A DNA stretch of 64,000 bases from Viridibacillus sp050279675 (GCF_050279675.1 NZ_JBNNUK010000001.1:717915-781914), one strand, 5' to 3'. Positions 36,928-44,713 are shown, counted from the stretch's first letter. Numbers and translations: made by a program. Notes: generated from the sequence alone by a model not told the origin.

Positions 36928-37007
36928 AAAGTCGTACCGTTTATAAAAAAGATATACCGTTTTAAATAAAGTTATACTGTTTGTAAAAAAGTTGCACCAT
37001 TTTACTC
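36928..37007. repeat. Tandem array of four degenerate 20-bp repeats
   Basis: Exact 20-bp period: GTCGTACCGT (36931), GATATACCGT (36951), GTTATACTGT (36971), GTTGCACCAT (36991), each followed by TTTA/TTTG and an A-rich spacer. Consensus GTYRTACYGTTTRTAAAAAA. A more damaged fifth copy may precede it. No protein frame explains it. Confidence 0.75.
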
Positions 37008-37046
37008 CTTTGGAGTTTGTTGTAGCTTTATAAAAAAGTTTGATTA

Positions 37047-37091
37047 AAATCATCTCACCTCTATAGATTTTTAGAGGTGAGATGATTTTTT
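37047..37091 (+). terminator. Strong terminator downstream of the AIM24 gene
   Basis: AATCATCTCACCTCTA and TAGAGGTGAGATGATT arms, then TTTT. It marks the left border of the cassette-like region. Confidence 0.92.
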
Positions 37092-37111
37092 AGTTGGATA
37101 TTTATGTTAAT

Positions 37112-37168
37112 ATCACTATAAAGATTGTGAAGAAATGTACTTAAACTAACGGGGCAGTTTAGTTGAAT
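37112..37168 (+). repeat. Cassette-boundary repeat, copy A (long form)
   Basis: Left arm ATCACTATAAAGATTGTGAA.., then AACTAACGGGGCAGTTTAGTT. The core can fold: AACTAA with TTAGTT around CGGGGCAGT. The left arm is nearly identical to copy E, 4 kb away. It lies between the AIM24 terminator and the 3' end of the surface-protein gene. Confidence 0.8.
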
Positions 37169-37200
37169 AAGAGCCATCGAGGTGTTATGTCGCATTTGAC

Positions 37201-37239
37201 AAAAAAGAAGAGAAAGAACTATTCCTTCTCTTCTTTTTA
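37201..37239. terminator. Terminator of the surface-protein gene
   Basis: AAAAGAAGAGAAAGAA and TTCCTTCTCTTCTTTT arms around CTA, with A/T tails on both sides so it can act on either strand. It lies just beyond the minus-strand stop at 37245. Confidence 0.8.
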
Positions 37240-37244
37240 TTTGA

Positions 37245-39521
37245 TTATTTCTTTACAATGACAGATGTTGATTTACTTTTATTATTAGCTTTGTCTTTTG
37301 CGTATATTATTAGCTTAGTTCCGACTTTTTGCTTACTGATTTTCACGCTAAAGCGACCTTTTGCGTTTGCTTTTGATGTACTTATTTTTATTTTCCCTTT
37401 ATAGATATATACGAACGCATTTTTTTCTGTTTTCCCTGTTACTTTCTTATCTTCGGTACCTACTTTATTTACTATAGGTTTAGCTGGATCTGTTTTATCT
37501 AGTACTTTAATCGTTTGTGATTTTTTATTGCTAGCCTTATCTATAGCGACAATCGTTACTGTTACACCTGACTTTTGCTTACCGATTTTGAAAGTATATA
37601 TACCTTTGGCATTGGCTGTTGTTGTTTGCTTTAAATTTCCCTTTATATACAATCTAACTTCCGTATTCGCCTCGGTCGTTCCGCTAATTGTCGTGCTCTT
37701 GTCACTAATTTGCTTAACAGTTAATTTTGGTGGTGTTTTGTCTAACACTCTTACCATCTCAATTTCACTTGATGGTTTGCCTTCTAATTTTGCAAAGGCA
37801 GTAATAATTGTGCCTGCTTTTTGTTTTGAAATCCGAATACTGAATATACCGTTATTGTCTGCTATGACTGTGCCAATAACTTTGTCATCAGCCTTTATTG
37901 TCACCAATGCACCGGCTTCAGTTGTACCACTTATAGAAGTATCTTTATCACTTACTTCAGAAAGTTTTGGTGCGGTTACAGGATCCTTTTCTTCTGGTTT
38001 TGGTGGTTCTACCCCTGGGTTATTTGGTCCGGGATTGTTATACAACCATTTCGCATATAAAGTCGTATCTTTTGTTACTTGATCCGTTGTAAAATTCCAT
38101 TTTGTTGAAAATGCATCATCTATATACCAGCCTTCAAAGATATATCCTGACTTCGTTGGTGCTTGTGGTTCAGTAATCTTCTTACCTAGATCTACCTCTT
38201 CATTCGAAATCGCTGTACCTCCGCTAGTCTCAAACTTTACTAAATATTTATCTAGCTGCCACATTGCATACAACGTTATATCTCCTTCAGGTTGCACTAG
38301 TGTTCCTTCCTTAAAGTCTGTTCCTTTACCGTCTGGTTTGCTGTTCCAACCAGTAAATGTATAACCTACTTTCTGTATATTACCGTTTGATTTTATAGTG
38401 AGTTTTTCATGATAGTCATATTCTTTAGGATCTCCTGGTTCACTGCCACTTGTATGACCATTACCTAAATAGATAACTTTATAGTTTGTTTTTATGAAAT
38501 TATTGCCCGTACTATCGGCATACCTTTTTGCTTCTGAAGGATCATAACCGATAATGGTGAACTCTTGTGGATTATAAGCAAATGCAGCATTTTCTATGTT
38601 TGTTACGCTTTTTGGAATGATTACACTCGTTAGTTGATTATAAGCAAATGCTAATGTTCCAATACTCGTTACACTATCAGGAATGCTAACACTCGTTAGT
38701 AGATTATTAGCAAATGCATATGTTCCAATACTCGTTACACTATCAGGAATGCTAACACTCGTTAGTTGATTATAATAAAATGCAAATGTTCCAATACTCG
38801 TTACACTATTAGGAATGCTAACACTCGTTAGTTGATTATAAGAAAATGCAGCATGTTCTATGACCTTTACACTATCAGGAATGCTAACACTCGTTAGTTG
38901 ATTATTAGCAAATGCAAATATTCCTATGTCTGTTACGCTTTTTGGAATGCTAACACTCGTCAGTTGATTATAATAAAATGCATTTGATCCAATACTCGTT
39001 ACACTATCAGGAATGCTAACACTCGTTAGTTGATTATAAGCAAATGCATATGATCCAATACTCGTTACACTATTAGGAATGCTCACACTCGTTAGTTGAT
39101 TATAAGCAAATGCATATGATCCAATACTCGTTACACTATCAGGAATGCTCACACTCGTTAGTTGATTATTAGCAAATGCATATGATTCAATACTCGTTAC
39201 ACTATTAGGAATGCTAACACTCGTTAGTTGATTATAAGCAAATGCATATGATCCAATACTCGTTACACTATCAGAAATGCTAACACTCGTTAGTTGATTA
39301 TTAGCAAATGCATATGTTCCAATACTCGTTACAGTATTACCACCCAATTTATCAGGAATGTTTACATTTTTAGCGGAACCATTATACTTAGTAATCGTAA
39401 CCTCCCCATTGGACTCACTGTATTCAAAATCCGCCTCCTGTGCTGCTTTTACTTCTCCACCTGAAAATGGCAGAAAAGAAAGCAACAATAAAAAAGAAAT
39501 CATTATCTTGTTTATACGCAT
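37245..39521 (-). CDS. BspA-type leucine-rich-repeat surface protein
   Basis: Secreted protein of 758 residues. Signal peptide (1-26), then eleven near-identical 22-residue leucine-rich repeats of the BspA/LRR_5 class (consensus TSIGSYAFAYNQLTSVSIPD SV) plus a degenerate end unit. Two InlB B-repeat-like modules follow (each ending TLYAMW or TLYAKW), a Pro-rich linker, and three tandem Ig-like modules (ISGTTEAG.., ending KISKQK-type strands). No LPxTG anchor is seen. AGGAGG at 39531-39536 fits the ATG at 39521 (9 nt); ATG 39527 is only 3 nt away. Such proteins bind host or matrix proteins in other species. It occupies one cassette between boundary repeats A and B. Confidence 0.88.
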   Translation of the reverse strand: MRINKIMISFLLLLSFLPFSGGEVKAAQEADFEYSESNGEVTITKYNGSAKNVNIPDKLGGNTVTSIGTYAFANNQLTSVSISDSVTSIGSYAFAYNQLTSVSIPNSVTSIESYAFANNQLTSVSIPDSVTSIGSYAFAYNQLTSVSIPNSVTSIGSYAFAYNQLTSVSIPDSVTSIGSNAFYYNQLTSVSIPKSVTDIGIFAFANNQLTSVSIPDSVKVIEHAAFSYNQLTSVSIPNSVTSIGTFAFYYNQLTSVSIPDSVTSIGTYAFANNLLTSVSIPDSVTSIGTLAFAYNQLTSVIIPKSVTNIENAAFAYNPQEFTIIGYDPSEAKRYADSTGNNFIKTNYKVIYLGNGHTSGSEPGDPKEYDYHEKLTIKSNGNIQKVGYTFTGWNSKPDGKGTDFKEGTLVQPEGDITLYAMWQLDKYLVKFETSGGTAISNEEVDLGKKITEPQAPTKSGYIFEGWYIDDAFSTKWNFTTDQVTKDTTLYAKWLYNNPGPNNPGVEPPKPEEKDPVTAPKLSEVSDKDTSISGTTEAGALVTIKADDKVIGTVIADNNGIFSIRISKQKAGTIITAFAKLEGKPSSEIEMVRVLDKTPPKLTVKQISDKSTTISGTTEANTEVRLYIKGNLKQTTTANAKGIYTFKIGKQKSGVTVTIVAIDKASNKKSQTIKVLDKTDPAKPIVNKVGTEDKKVTGKTEKNAFVYIYKGKIKISTSKANAKGRFSVKISKQKVGTKLIIYAKDKANNKSKSTSVIVKK
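38590..39335 (-). repeat. Near-identical 66-bp tandem repeats inside the surface-protein gene
   Basis: The unit (containing CTCGTTAGTTGATTAT on the plus strand) recurs every 66 bp about eleven times with very few differences. It encodes the 22-residue leucine-rich repeats. Nucleotide identity this high suggests recent expansion or ongoing unequal recombination. Confidence 0.85.
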
Positions 39522-39819
39522 TAACATTCTTCCTCCTATGTAATTCGACTTTATTGAATTTAGATTTTTTGCCAAATTCAAAAAATTCACACCTAATATA
39601 TATTTTACCAGACAAAAGTTAAAATTAGGTTAAAAACCATTAGTATATATACATACCTATTACTATTAACTCATAAAACGATATACTTGAATTAAATTAG
39701 TTAGTAGAATAATTAGTTTAAAGAGTTAAGGGGATTAGAGTGTATTTCCTAAGATCATTATTGAACATATTGTTGTATTTTATTTGAGGTGGATACAAGT
39801 TAGTATATTTGTTATAACG

Positions 39820-39866
39820 ACATTGTGAAAAATTGTACTTAAACTAACGGGGTGCTTTACTTGAAG
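39820..39866 (+). repeat. Cassette-boundary repeat, copy B (long form)
   Basis: CATTGTGAAAAATTGTACTT, then AAACTAACGGGGTGCTTTAC and TTGAAG. It shares the left arm of copies A and E in weaker form. The preceding 39528-39819 holds no gene. Confidence 0.75.
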
Positions 39867-39899
39867 ATCATTGAGTTCATATGCAGCTCTTTTTTCTTT

Positions 39900-39928
39900 A
39901 TTGAACTAACGGGGCAGTTTAATTGAAG
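39900..39928 (+). repeat. Cassette-boundary repeat, copy C (short form)
   Basis: ATTGAACTAACGGGGCAGTT followed by TAATTGAAG. The core lies 61 bp after that of copy B, with nothing coding between. It lacks the long left arm. Confidence 0.75.
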
Positions 39929-40064
39929 AAGGAAAATAATTGTTTTACATAGAAGGAAATAAAATGTCTTTAAAAAATAGTGGGGTGTATAAACGGTAGT
40001 TATTATTAGAAATCTAAAAAAGTGAATTTGATTTTTGATATAAAAGTAGCAAAGGGGATATTAA

Positions 40065-40709
40065 ATGGTAAGTAAAATAGAATTATACGAAAAAGAGTCT
40101 CAGGAATTCAAACCTTTTAAACACTTTATTTCACGCATTCAAGTAATGCGGAAAGAATCCAGCTATGGGGCTGAAGTTGCCTCAAAATGGACTGATATTT
40201 TAAACCAAAATCTTGGAGATGAAACTTACCCAGTGATACATCCAATTGGTCAGGAGACATTCTCGTTATATGCAGAGTTCACGACTGGGGTATTTGAGTA
40301 TGCCTTAGACATAGACGGGGCTACTACATTTATTAAAGAAAAAAACATTAAACCCATAAAGACTTCTCCATCGAATATAATTGAAGCTGTTGACCAAGGT
40401 AACATAAATAAAGACCCAAACCGAATAAAACCCAATCATAAAAATCCTGTAATGGTACTTCAGAGTCGGTATTTAACCAACAACAAACCTTATTGTATCA
40501 ATGGAAACCATCGTATATTTGAAGCATATAGAAATAATGATGAACAAATAGAAGTTTATGTTTTTAAAGATTTGGAGTTTGTTCCTTTCTTTTATGACGT
40601 TCTAAGTAAAGTAACATATTTTTTAGAAATTGATTACCATAATGTAGTTAATGATAAAAGATATTTATTGCATTACGAAAATGGTGCATTTGCAAATGAA
40701 TTTAAGTAA
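40065..40709 (+). CDS. ParB/sulfiredoxin-fold-like protein, unknown function
   Basis: The 214-residue soluble protein carries INGNHRIFEAYR (about 145-156) inside NKPYCINGNHR, the turn typical of ParB/Srx-like nucleotide-binding domains (DGNHR/DGxHR). This is preceded by a beta strand (PVMVLQSRYL) and followed by IEVYVFKD. No helix-turn-helix partner domain is present, so it is not a segregation ParB. Shine-Dalgarno AAAGGGGA. It is the only gene between boundary repeats C and D. The fold assignment is moderate and the function unknown. Confidence 0.7.
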   Translation: MVSKIELYEKESQEFKPFKHFISRIQVMRKESSYGAEVASKWTDILNQNLGDETYPVIHPIGQETFSLYAEFTTGVFEYALDIDGATTFIKEKNIKPIKTSPSNIIEAVDQGNINKDPNRIKPNHKNPVMVLQSRYLTNNKPYCINGNHRIFEAYRNNDEQIEVYVFKDLEFVPFFYDVLSKVTYFLEIDYHNVVNDKRYLLHYENGAFANEFK

Positions 40710-40715
40710 ATAGTT

Positions 40716-40745
40716 ATTCAACTAACGGGGGCTTTATTGGAATAA
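40716..40745 (+). repeat. Cassette-boundary repeat, copy D (short form)
   Basis: ATTCAACTAACGGGGGCTTT followed by ATTGGAAT, directly after the stop of the ParB-like gene. Confidence 0.7.
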
Positions 40746-40803
40746 TGAGATTTAAAATAATTCTGGGAAAAAATATGCCATTAGATATGCAAGGAAATTA
40801 TAA

Positions 40804-41058
40804 ATGAAGTGTTATTATATATTATTAATTTGTCTTATTATTGGATCAATATTTTCAATTATCCTAAGTTTCAAATGGACTAAAAAAGGAGCTGCAAGAG
40901 GGACAGGACCATCATGGACAATTAGTGGTGGAAACCCTTTCATTAATTTTCTATTAGGCTTAGTTAAAATTATTCCATTCAAATTCCAAAAAAATTTTCT
41001 TATTATATTATCATTTCTAAGTTTAATATTTTTTTCTTTGTTACTCATTTTTACATAG
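40804..41058 (+). CDS. Small two-span membrane protein
   Basis: The 84-residue protein has a hydrophobic N-terminal segment (4-23), a charged loop with KKGAARGTGPSWTISGGNPF and a C-terminal hydrophobic segment (about 64-83). AAGGAAA precedes the ATG. It is the only gene between boundary repeats D and E. Not recognised. Confidence 0.65.
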   Translation: MKCYYILLICLIIGSIFSIILSFKWTKKGAARGTGPSWTISGGNPFINFLLGLVKIIPFKFQKNFLIILSFLSLIFFSLLLIFT

Positions 41059-41136
41059 TAAAATTGAAAATTAACAAGTTTAATTAAGAGCATCTTTCCT
41101 ATATATATTGCTTAGGGGAAATTCTTCTGTAAGTGT

Positions 41137-41186
41137 AATCACTATAAAGATTGTGAAAAAATGTAATTAAACTAACGGGTGCATTA
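41137..41186 (+). repeat. Cassette-boundary repeat, copy E (long form), beside the recombinase
   Basis: ATCACTATAAAGATTGTGAA.., AATGTAATTAAACTAACGGG, TGCATTAG. The left arm and core match copy A at nearly every position over about 40 bp, then the sequences diverge right after AACTAACGGG. It lies at the 3' end of the recombinase gene. Confidence 0.8.
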
Positions 41187-41188
41187 GT

Positions 41189-41223
41189 AAAAAGGGCAGC
41201 GTCATATAGACGTTGCCCTTTAT
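41189..41223. terminator. Terminator of the recombinase gene
   Basis: AAAGGGCAGCGTC and GACGTTGCCCTTT arms around ATATA, with T runs on both strands. Confidence 0.85.
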
Positions 41224-41226
41224 TAT

Positions 41227-42065
41227 TTAAAAGTACTTTTGATAAAACTCTTTTCTATGTCTCCCGCTTAATTGAGCATAAACCCGAGTGGTTTCGCTTT
41301 TCTCATGTCCCATCAGACTTTGAATAACTTCAATAGGTGCACCATTGTTTAATAAATGAGTGGCGTAACTATGTCTGAGTTGATGTGGATGTATCTCTTT
41401 ATTAATTCTTGCACGATTTGAGATTCGCTTGATGATATATCTCATTTGGGCGACGCTCATTCTATAAGGATGTCTTTCAGTCACGAAGATGGCTGGATCA
41501 GTGTCATTTCGATTATCAATATAGCGTTTAAGCCATATTCGCTCCTTATATTAAAATAAACTTCCCTCTCCTTATCACCTTTTCCTCTTACTATCGCAGA
41601 TCGATTGGACCAATTAATGTCGTTCTTTTCCAACGAAATAATTTCCCCTATTCGGCAACCTGTAGAGAACATAAACTCAAGCATCGCTTTTTCCATTTCT
41701 GTATGACAAGCTTCACGAAGAAGTTCAATTTCCTTTTCAGATAAATACTTTGGTATTCGTTTTCCCACTTTAGGCTCTTTAATTTTGGAGGCGGGATTCA
41801 TCTGTAGGTAACCCTCTTCATGAGACCACCGAAACAAAGACTTCATAAAGCGAATTCTATGTGAAAGGCTAGATGGTTTTAAATGTTTCCCTGAAACCGA
41901 AAGATATTCTTTCAGTAGATTTGTTTCTATATTTGTTATTTCTATATCCTTAAAATATTTAATTAGCAACGAGGCTTGGAGTCGATAAGCTTTCAATGTC
42001 AGTGGGGAAAAGCCTTCAATTCGTTTGTCAGATTCAAATGCTTCCCATGCTTTTGACAGTAGCAT
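41227..42065 (-). pseudogene. XerC-like tyrosine recombinase with one-base frameshift
   Basis: The N-terminal part (ATG 42065; AGGAGG just upstream) holds the SAM-like core-binding domain and the first catalytic Arg (STGCRIGEIISLE). It leaves frame at about 41540 and stops at 41481. The next frame continues seamlessly as IWLKRYIDNRNDTDPAIFVT and holds the remaining catalytic residues: HQLRHSYATH, LMGHEKSE and the nucleophile in TRVYAQLS. The span is 839 bp, one base short of 280 codons, so a single deletion (GAATATGG for an expected GAAATATGG) restores a complete 279-residue enzyme. It may be a recent pseudogene or a sequencing error. Confidence 0.85.
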
Positions 42066-42080
42066 TGTTTCTACCTCCTA

Positions 42081-42702
42081 AAAAGAGTGGTCATAAGATA
42101 GTAGGGATTGATTCACATGAAGGTATGCTAAATGAAGCGAAGAAGAAATCCAGTAAATTGAAGTTACCAATAGAATGGATACAGCAAGACTGTACGAAGT
42201 TAGAATTAAATTTTAAAACCGACTTTGCATTCTCTGTTGGGAATTCTTTTCAACATTTTCTAAAGAATGAAGATCAAGATGGTTTATTATCTTCGGTTAA
42301 TAGACATCTTTTTCAGAACGGTATTCTCATCTTTAATACGAGATTTCCAAGCGCTGAAGAATATTACTATAGCCAGAAACAGAAGAATTCTGGTATACAT
42401 ATATTGATAGTGAAACGCAATATAAAGTAGATGTATCTACAATTGCTAAATATGACGCGCTCAATCAATTGCAATATTATACAACAATTCGAAAATATAA
42501 GGATGAAACAAATCATATAGTAAATGAAGTGAGTACTAATATTACATTAAGATATGTTTACTCAAAGGAGATGGAACGAATGTTTGCTAATCATGGGTTT
42601 GAAGTTATTCAAATATATCAAGATTGGCAAGAAAACCTAATAACAAATGATAGTTATTCAATGATTTTTGTATGTAAGAAAGTTAGTGAATCATGTAAGT
42701 GA
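42081..42702 (+). pseudogene. SAM-dependent methyltransferase, N-terminus missing and frameshifted
   Basis: Methyltransferase sequence begins abruptly at KSGHKIVGIDSHEGM (motif II) at about 42081; motif I and everything before it are absent, replaced by the recombinase promoter. The frame runs through FSVGNSFQHF to about 42375, where one base is missing in CAGAAACAG. The next frame continues as TEEFWYTYIDSETQYKVDV to the end CKKVSESCK at 42702. Class I methyltransferase relatives in Bacillus are about 240 residues. Confidence 0.8.
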
Positions 42703-42751
42703 AGTGTTTATATTTTATTAGTAACAAATAACATTATAGAGGAGAGAATAT

Positions 42752-43030
42752 GTGTCTGTTATTCCTTACTATCATTATTTCGCTCTACTGATTGTGTTCA
42801 TTTCAAGCTTTATTGGGATTTTTAAACACAAAAGTATCTTTTATTCATCTGTCGTTACAATATTTTTATTAGTAGTTCCTAATATTTTGCCGATTTTCGA
42901 GGTTTACGAAAAGAAAGAGTCCGTTGTCTATTCTATTTTTTATGCTATTAATGCAGTAGTTCTTTCATTAGTTTTATTACAATTGCAAAGAAGTATTTTG
43001 AGTAGCCATGAAAAGAATTTGGAATTGTGA
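42752..43030 (+). CDS. Small three-span membrane protein
   Basis: The 92-residue protein has hydrophobic segments at about 8-25, 32-50 and 63-82 and a charged end. The GTG at 42752 follows GAGGAGAG at 5 nt; an ATG at 42750 is out of frame. Not recognised. It precedes the cupin gene by 46 bp and may share its transcript. Confidence 0.6.
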   Translation: MSVIPYYHYFALLIVFISSFIGIFKHKSIFYSSVVTIFLLVVPNILPIFEVYEKKESVVYSIFYAINAVVLSLVLLQLQRSILSSHEKNLEL

Positions 43031-43076
43031 AGTTCAATTGAAATAATAGATATTAAACATTTTGGGGTGAGAGTAA

Positions 43077-43451
43077 TTGCAAATATTTAATATATCTAAA
43101 AGGCAGATGAATGTGTTTGATTCGGATTTTCAACTATCGCATATTTGCCAAACTTCAACAGCAACGAATATTAGTTTAATGACTCTAGAAGAGAATGGTG
43201 TGATAGGTAACCATCAAACAGTAACGAATCAAGTGCTTATAGTATTAAACGGAACAGGCAATGTTGCTGGTAAAGAAGGCGGAAAAACGGTAGGTCCCGG
43301 TGATGTCGTGTTTTGGGACAAGGGTGAATGGCATGAAACTACTAGTGAATGTGGTATGCAAGTGATGGTTATAGAGAGTGATGAATTGAGAAAGTCTGAC
43401 ATGCTCACATTAAAAAGGATGGACGATTTGAGTATTTTCAAGATGAAATGA
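43077..43451 (+). CDS. Cupin-domain protein
   Basis: The 124-residue single cupin barrel has the two cupin motifs partly visible: NHQTVTNQVLIVLNGTGNV (about 46-64) and GDVVFWDKGEWHETTS (about 76-91, His88). The TTG at 43077 is preceded by GGGGTGAGAG. It could be a small metal- or sugar-binding protein; substrate unknown. It is followed by a strong terminator. Confidence 0.82.
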   Translation: MQIFNISKRQMNVFDSDFQLSHICQTSTATNISLMTLEENGVIGNHQTVTNQVLIVLNGTGNVAGKEGGKTVGPGDVVFWDKGEWHETTSECGMQVMVIESDELRKSDMLTLKRMDDLSIFKMK

Positions 43452-43462
43452 AAATTAATAAT

Positions 43463-43499
43463 AAAAGGACTAGCCTAGAAAATCAGCTAGTCCTTTTTA
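43463..43499 (+). terminator. Terminator after the cupin gene
   Basis: AAAAGGACTAGC and GCTAGTCCTTTTT arms. Confidence 0.88.
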
Positions 43500-43626
43500 T
43501 ATGCCTATTTTGTATTTATAAAACATGTTTTACTAATAATTGTATGGAAGGGGTATCAAATGGGAGCAACTATACCTTTTCATTATTTTTACTTAATTGT
43601 GGTGTAGTCCTAACCATATTCTAAGG

Positions 43627-43845
43627 CTAAGATTTTGGAATAATTGTTACTGCGACTATACGTGTAGGGATATTTTGGATGTTAATTTTTTTATTGTAAT
43701 ACTTGAGCATTAAACTATTTAATTCTTGCTGGAAATTTTCAAAATGTTCATCATCGATTTTTAATTCTAACAGTGAAAAGGTTGCCTTGTCTTCTTTAGA
43801 TCCGTCTAGGTCTAATCCTGATAAATATCTTTCATATTGAGTCAT
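43627..43845 (-). pseudogene. C-terminal fragment of an ArsR-like regulator
   Basis: 72 codons with FSLLELKIDDEHFENFQQEL and a long helix, the C-terminal helical part of ArsR/winged-helix regulators, ending VAVTIIPKS. No helix-turn-helix precedes it, no Shine-Dalgarno is present at the ATG, and the frame upstream is broken by stops. It is best read as the tail of a lost gene. Confidence 0.45.
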
Positions 43846-43890
43846 TAAAGATAATTGATAATTAGATAAATAACTAACCTTTTTGTTATT

Positions 43891-43974
43891 TCAAAGATAA
43901 ATTCATCGGCATATTCACTGGCAACAGATATCAAATTTACTGAAGAACATATGGAAGTTATCATGCTAGGTTAG
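43891..43974 (+). pseudogene. N-terminal fragment resembling DUF2442
   Basis: A 27-codon open stretch, SAYSLATDIKFTEEHMEVIM then LG and a stop. It resembles the first strand pair of DUF2442 proteins. Nothing of the rest follows. Weak evidence. Confidence 0.3.
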
Positions 43975-44106
43975 CCTGTTAAGTTTAGGGAATGTAAGTA
44001 TATAATGCCAATAACATTTCTCTTAACTTATACCCTAATTGTTTATTAAAAGTATGTTGAACATGTTCATTCTATTATTTTTATGAATTACATGTTTGAT
44101 AAAAGG

Positions 44107-44140
44107 AAAAAGACTAGCTGAAATTAGTTAGTCTTTTTTA
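44107..44140 (+). terminator. Orphan terminator
   Basis: AAAAGACTAGCT and AGTTAGTCTTTTTT arms with no intact gene upstream; probably left from a deleted gene. Confidence 0.75.
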
Positions 44141-44215
44141 TATTTAGATGTAATTATTTTGAATATATAGGATAATGATGTATAGATGTTAGGGAGAAGT
44201 GAAAAGGGGGTTTTT

Positions 44216-44458
44216 ATGGACAAAAAAGTGAAAAGGATGCTGTGGATAATTCCTAATATATGTTTTTATTAAACAGTAATCTTTTTAAGCATTTGGGTGG
44301 CCATCAATATGGAGGCCTTAGATGAAATAAATAGATTAGATATATTTGGAATCATATCAGATAGTTTTTTGGATTAGATCCGGACAGTTAAAAGAAGAGT
44401 TGATGAAAGCTGGTTGCTATTTAAATTGAATGTTTGGCGAAGAAATCAAAAAAATTGA
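44216..44458 (+). pseudogene. Small membrane-protein gene with two nonsense codons
   Basis: AGGGGG precedes ATG 44216. The single frame reads MDKKVKRMLWIIPNICFY, stop (44270), TVIFLSIWVAINMEALDEIN.., stop (44375), IRTVKRRVDESW.. and ends at 44456-44458. Composition stays coding-like through both stops, so an 80-codon gene appears to have two point mutations. Family not named. Confidence 0.6.
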
Positions 44459-44479
44459 TATGGAGAGGGGCTATAAACG

Positions 44480-44644
44480 ATGGTGATATATTATGAAGTG
44501 GTCTGTGGTTTGTGTAAAGAACCTTATAAATTGATAGAAGGCACGAAGCATTACAAGCTATATAAAGAGAGAAAAGCAAAAAACTTTCATTGTGTAAGTT
44601 GTACAAAGAAATTAGAGCATGTGGCAAAACGGAAGAGGTACTAA
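44480..44644 (+). CDS. Small zinc-ribbon protein (DUF2197-like)
   Basis: 54 codons from ATG 44480 with AGAGGGG upstream. Two CxxC pairs, CGLCKEPY (9-16) and CVSCTKK (38-44), separated by a basic, tyrosine-rich loop, form a probable zinc ribbon. The VVCGLCK..YKLIEGTKHYKLYK pattern recalls short DUF2197 proteins. Function unknown. Confidence 0.65.
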   Translation: MVIYYEVVCGLCKEPYKLIEGTKHYKLYKERKAKNFHCVSCTKKLEHVAKRKRY

Positions 44645-44713
44645 TAAATGTAATCTTTATAGAGTTAGAAAATGGGTTATTAGTCCATCGTATATTAGGG
44701 AGTGAGCCGATTT

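Noticed and set aside
36741..36929. 62-codon frame overlapping the AIM24 gene end
   Set aside because: Starts inside the AIM24 gene in another frame, without a Shine-Dalgarno, and runs into the 20-bp array.
36928..37007. 20-bp repeats as a small CRISPR
   Set aside because: Units are directly adjacent and degenerate, without spacers.
37528..38082. 184-codon open frame on the plus strand
   Set aside because: Antisense to the Ig-like part of the surface-protein gene; no Shine-Dalgarno and composition typical of a shadow frame.
38590..39335. Regular 66-bp direct repeats that could suggest a CRISPR array
   Set aside because: The repeats are contiguous, in frame, and encode leucine-rich repeats; there are no unique spacers and no cas genes.
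42469..42702. 77-codon frame as an independent gene
   Set aside because: It continues the methyltransferase fold from the preceding frame and is its C-terminal part.
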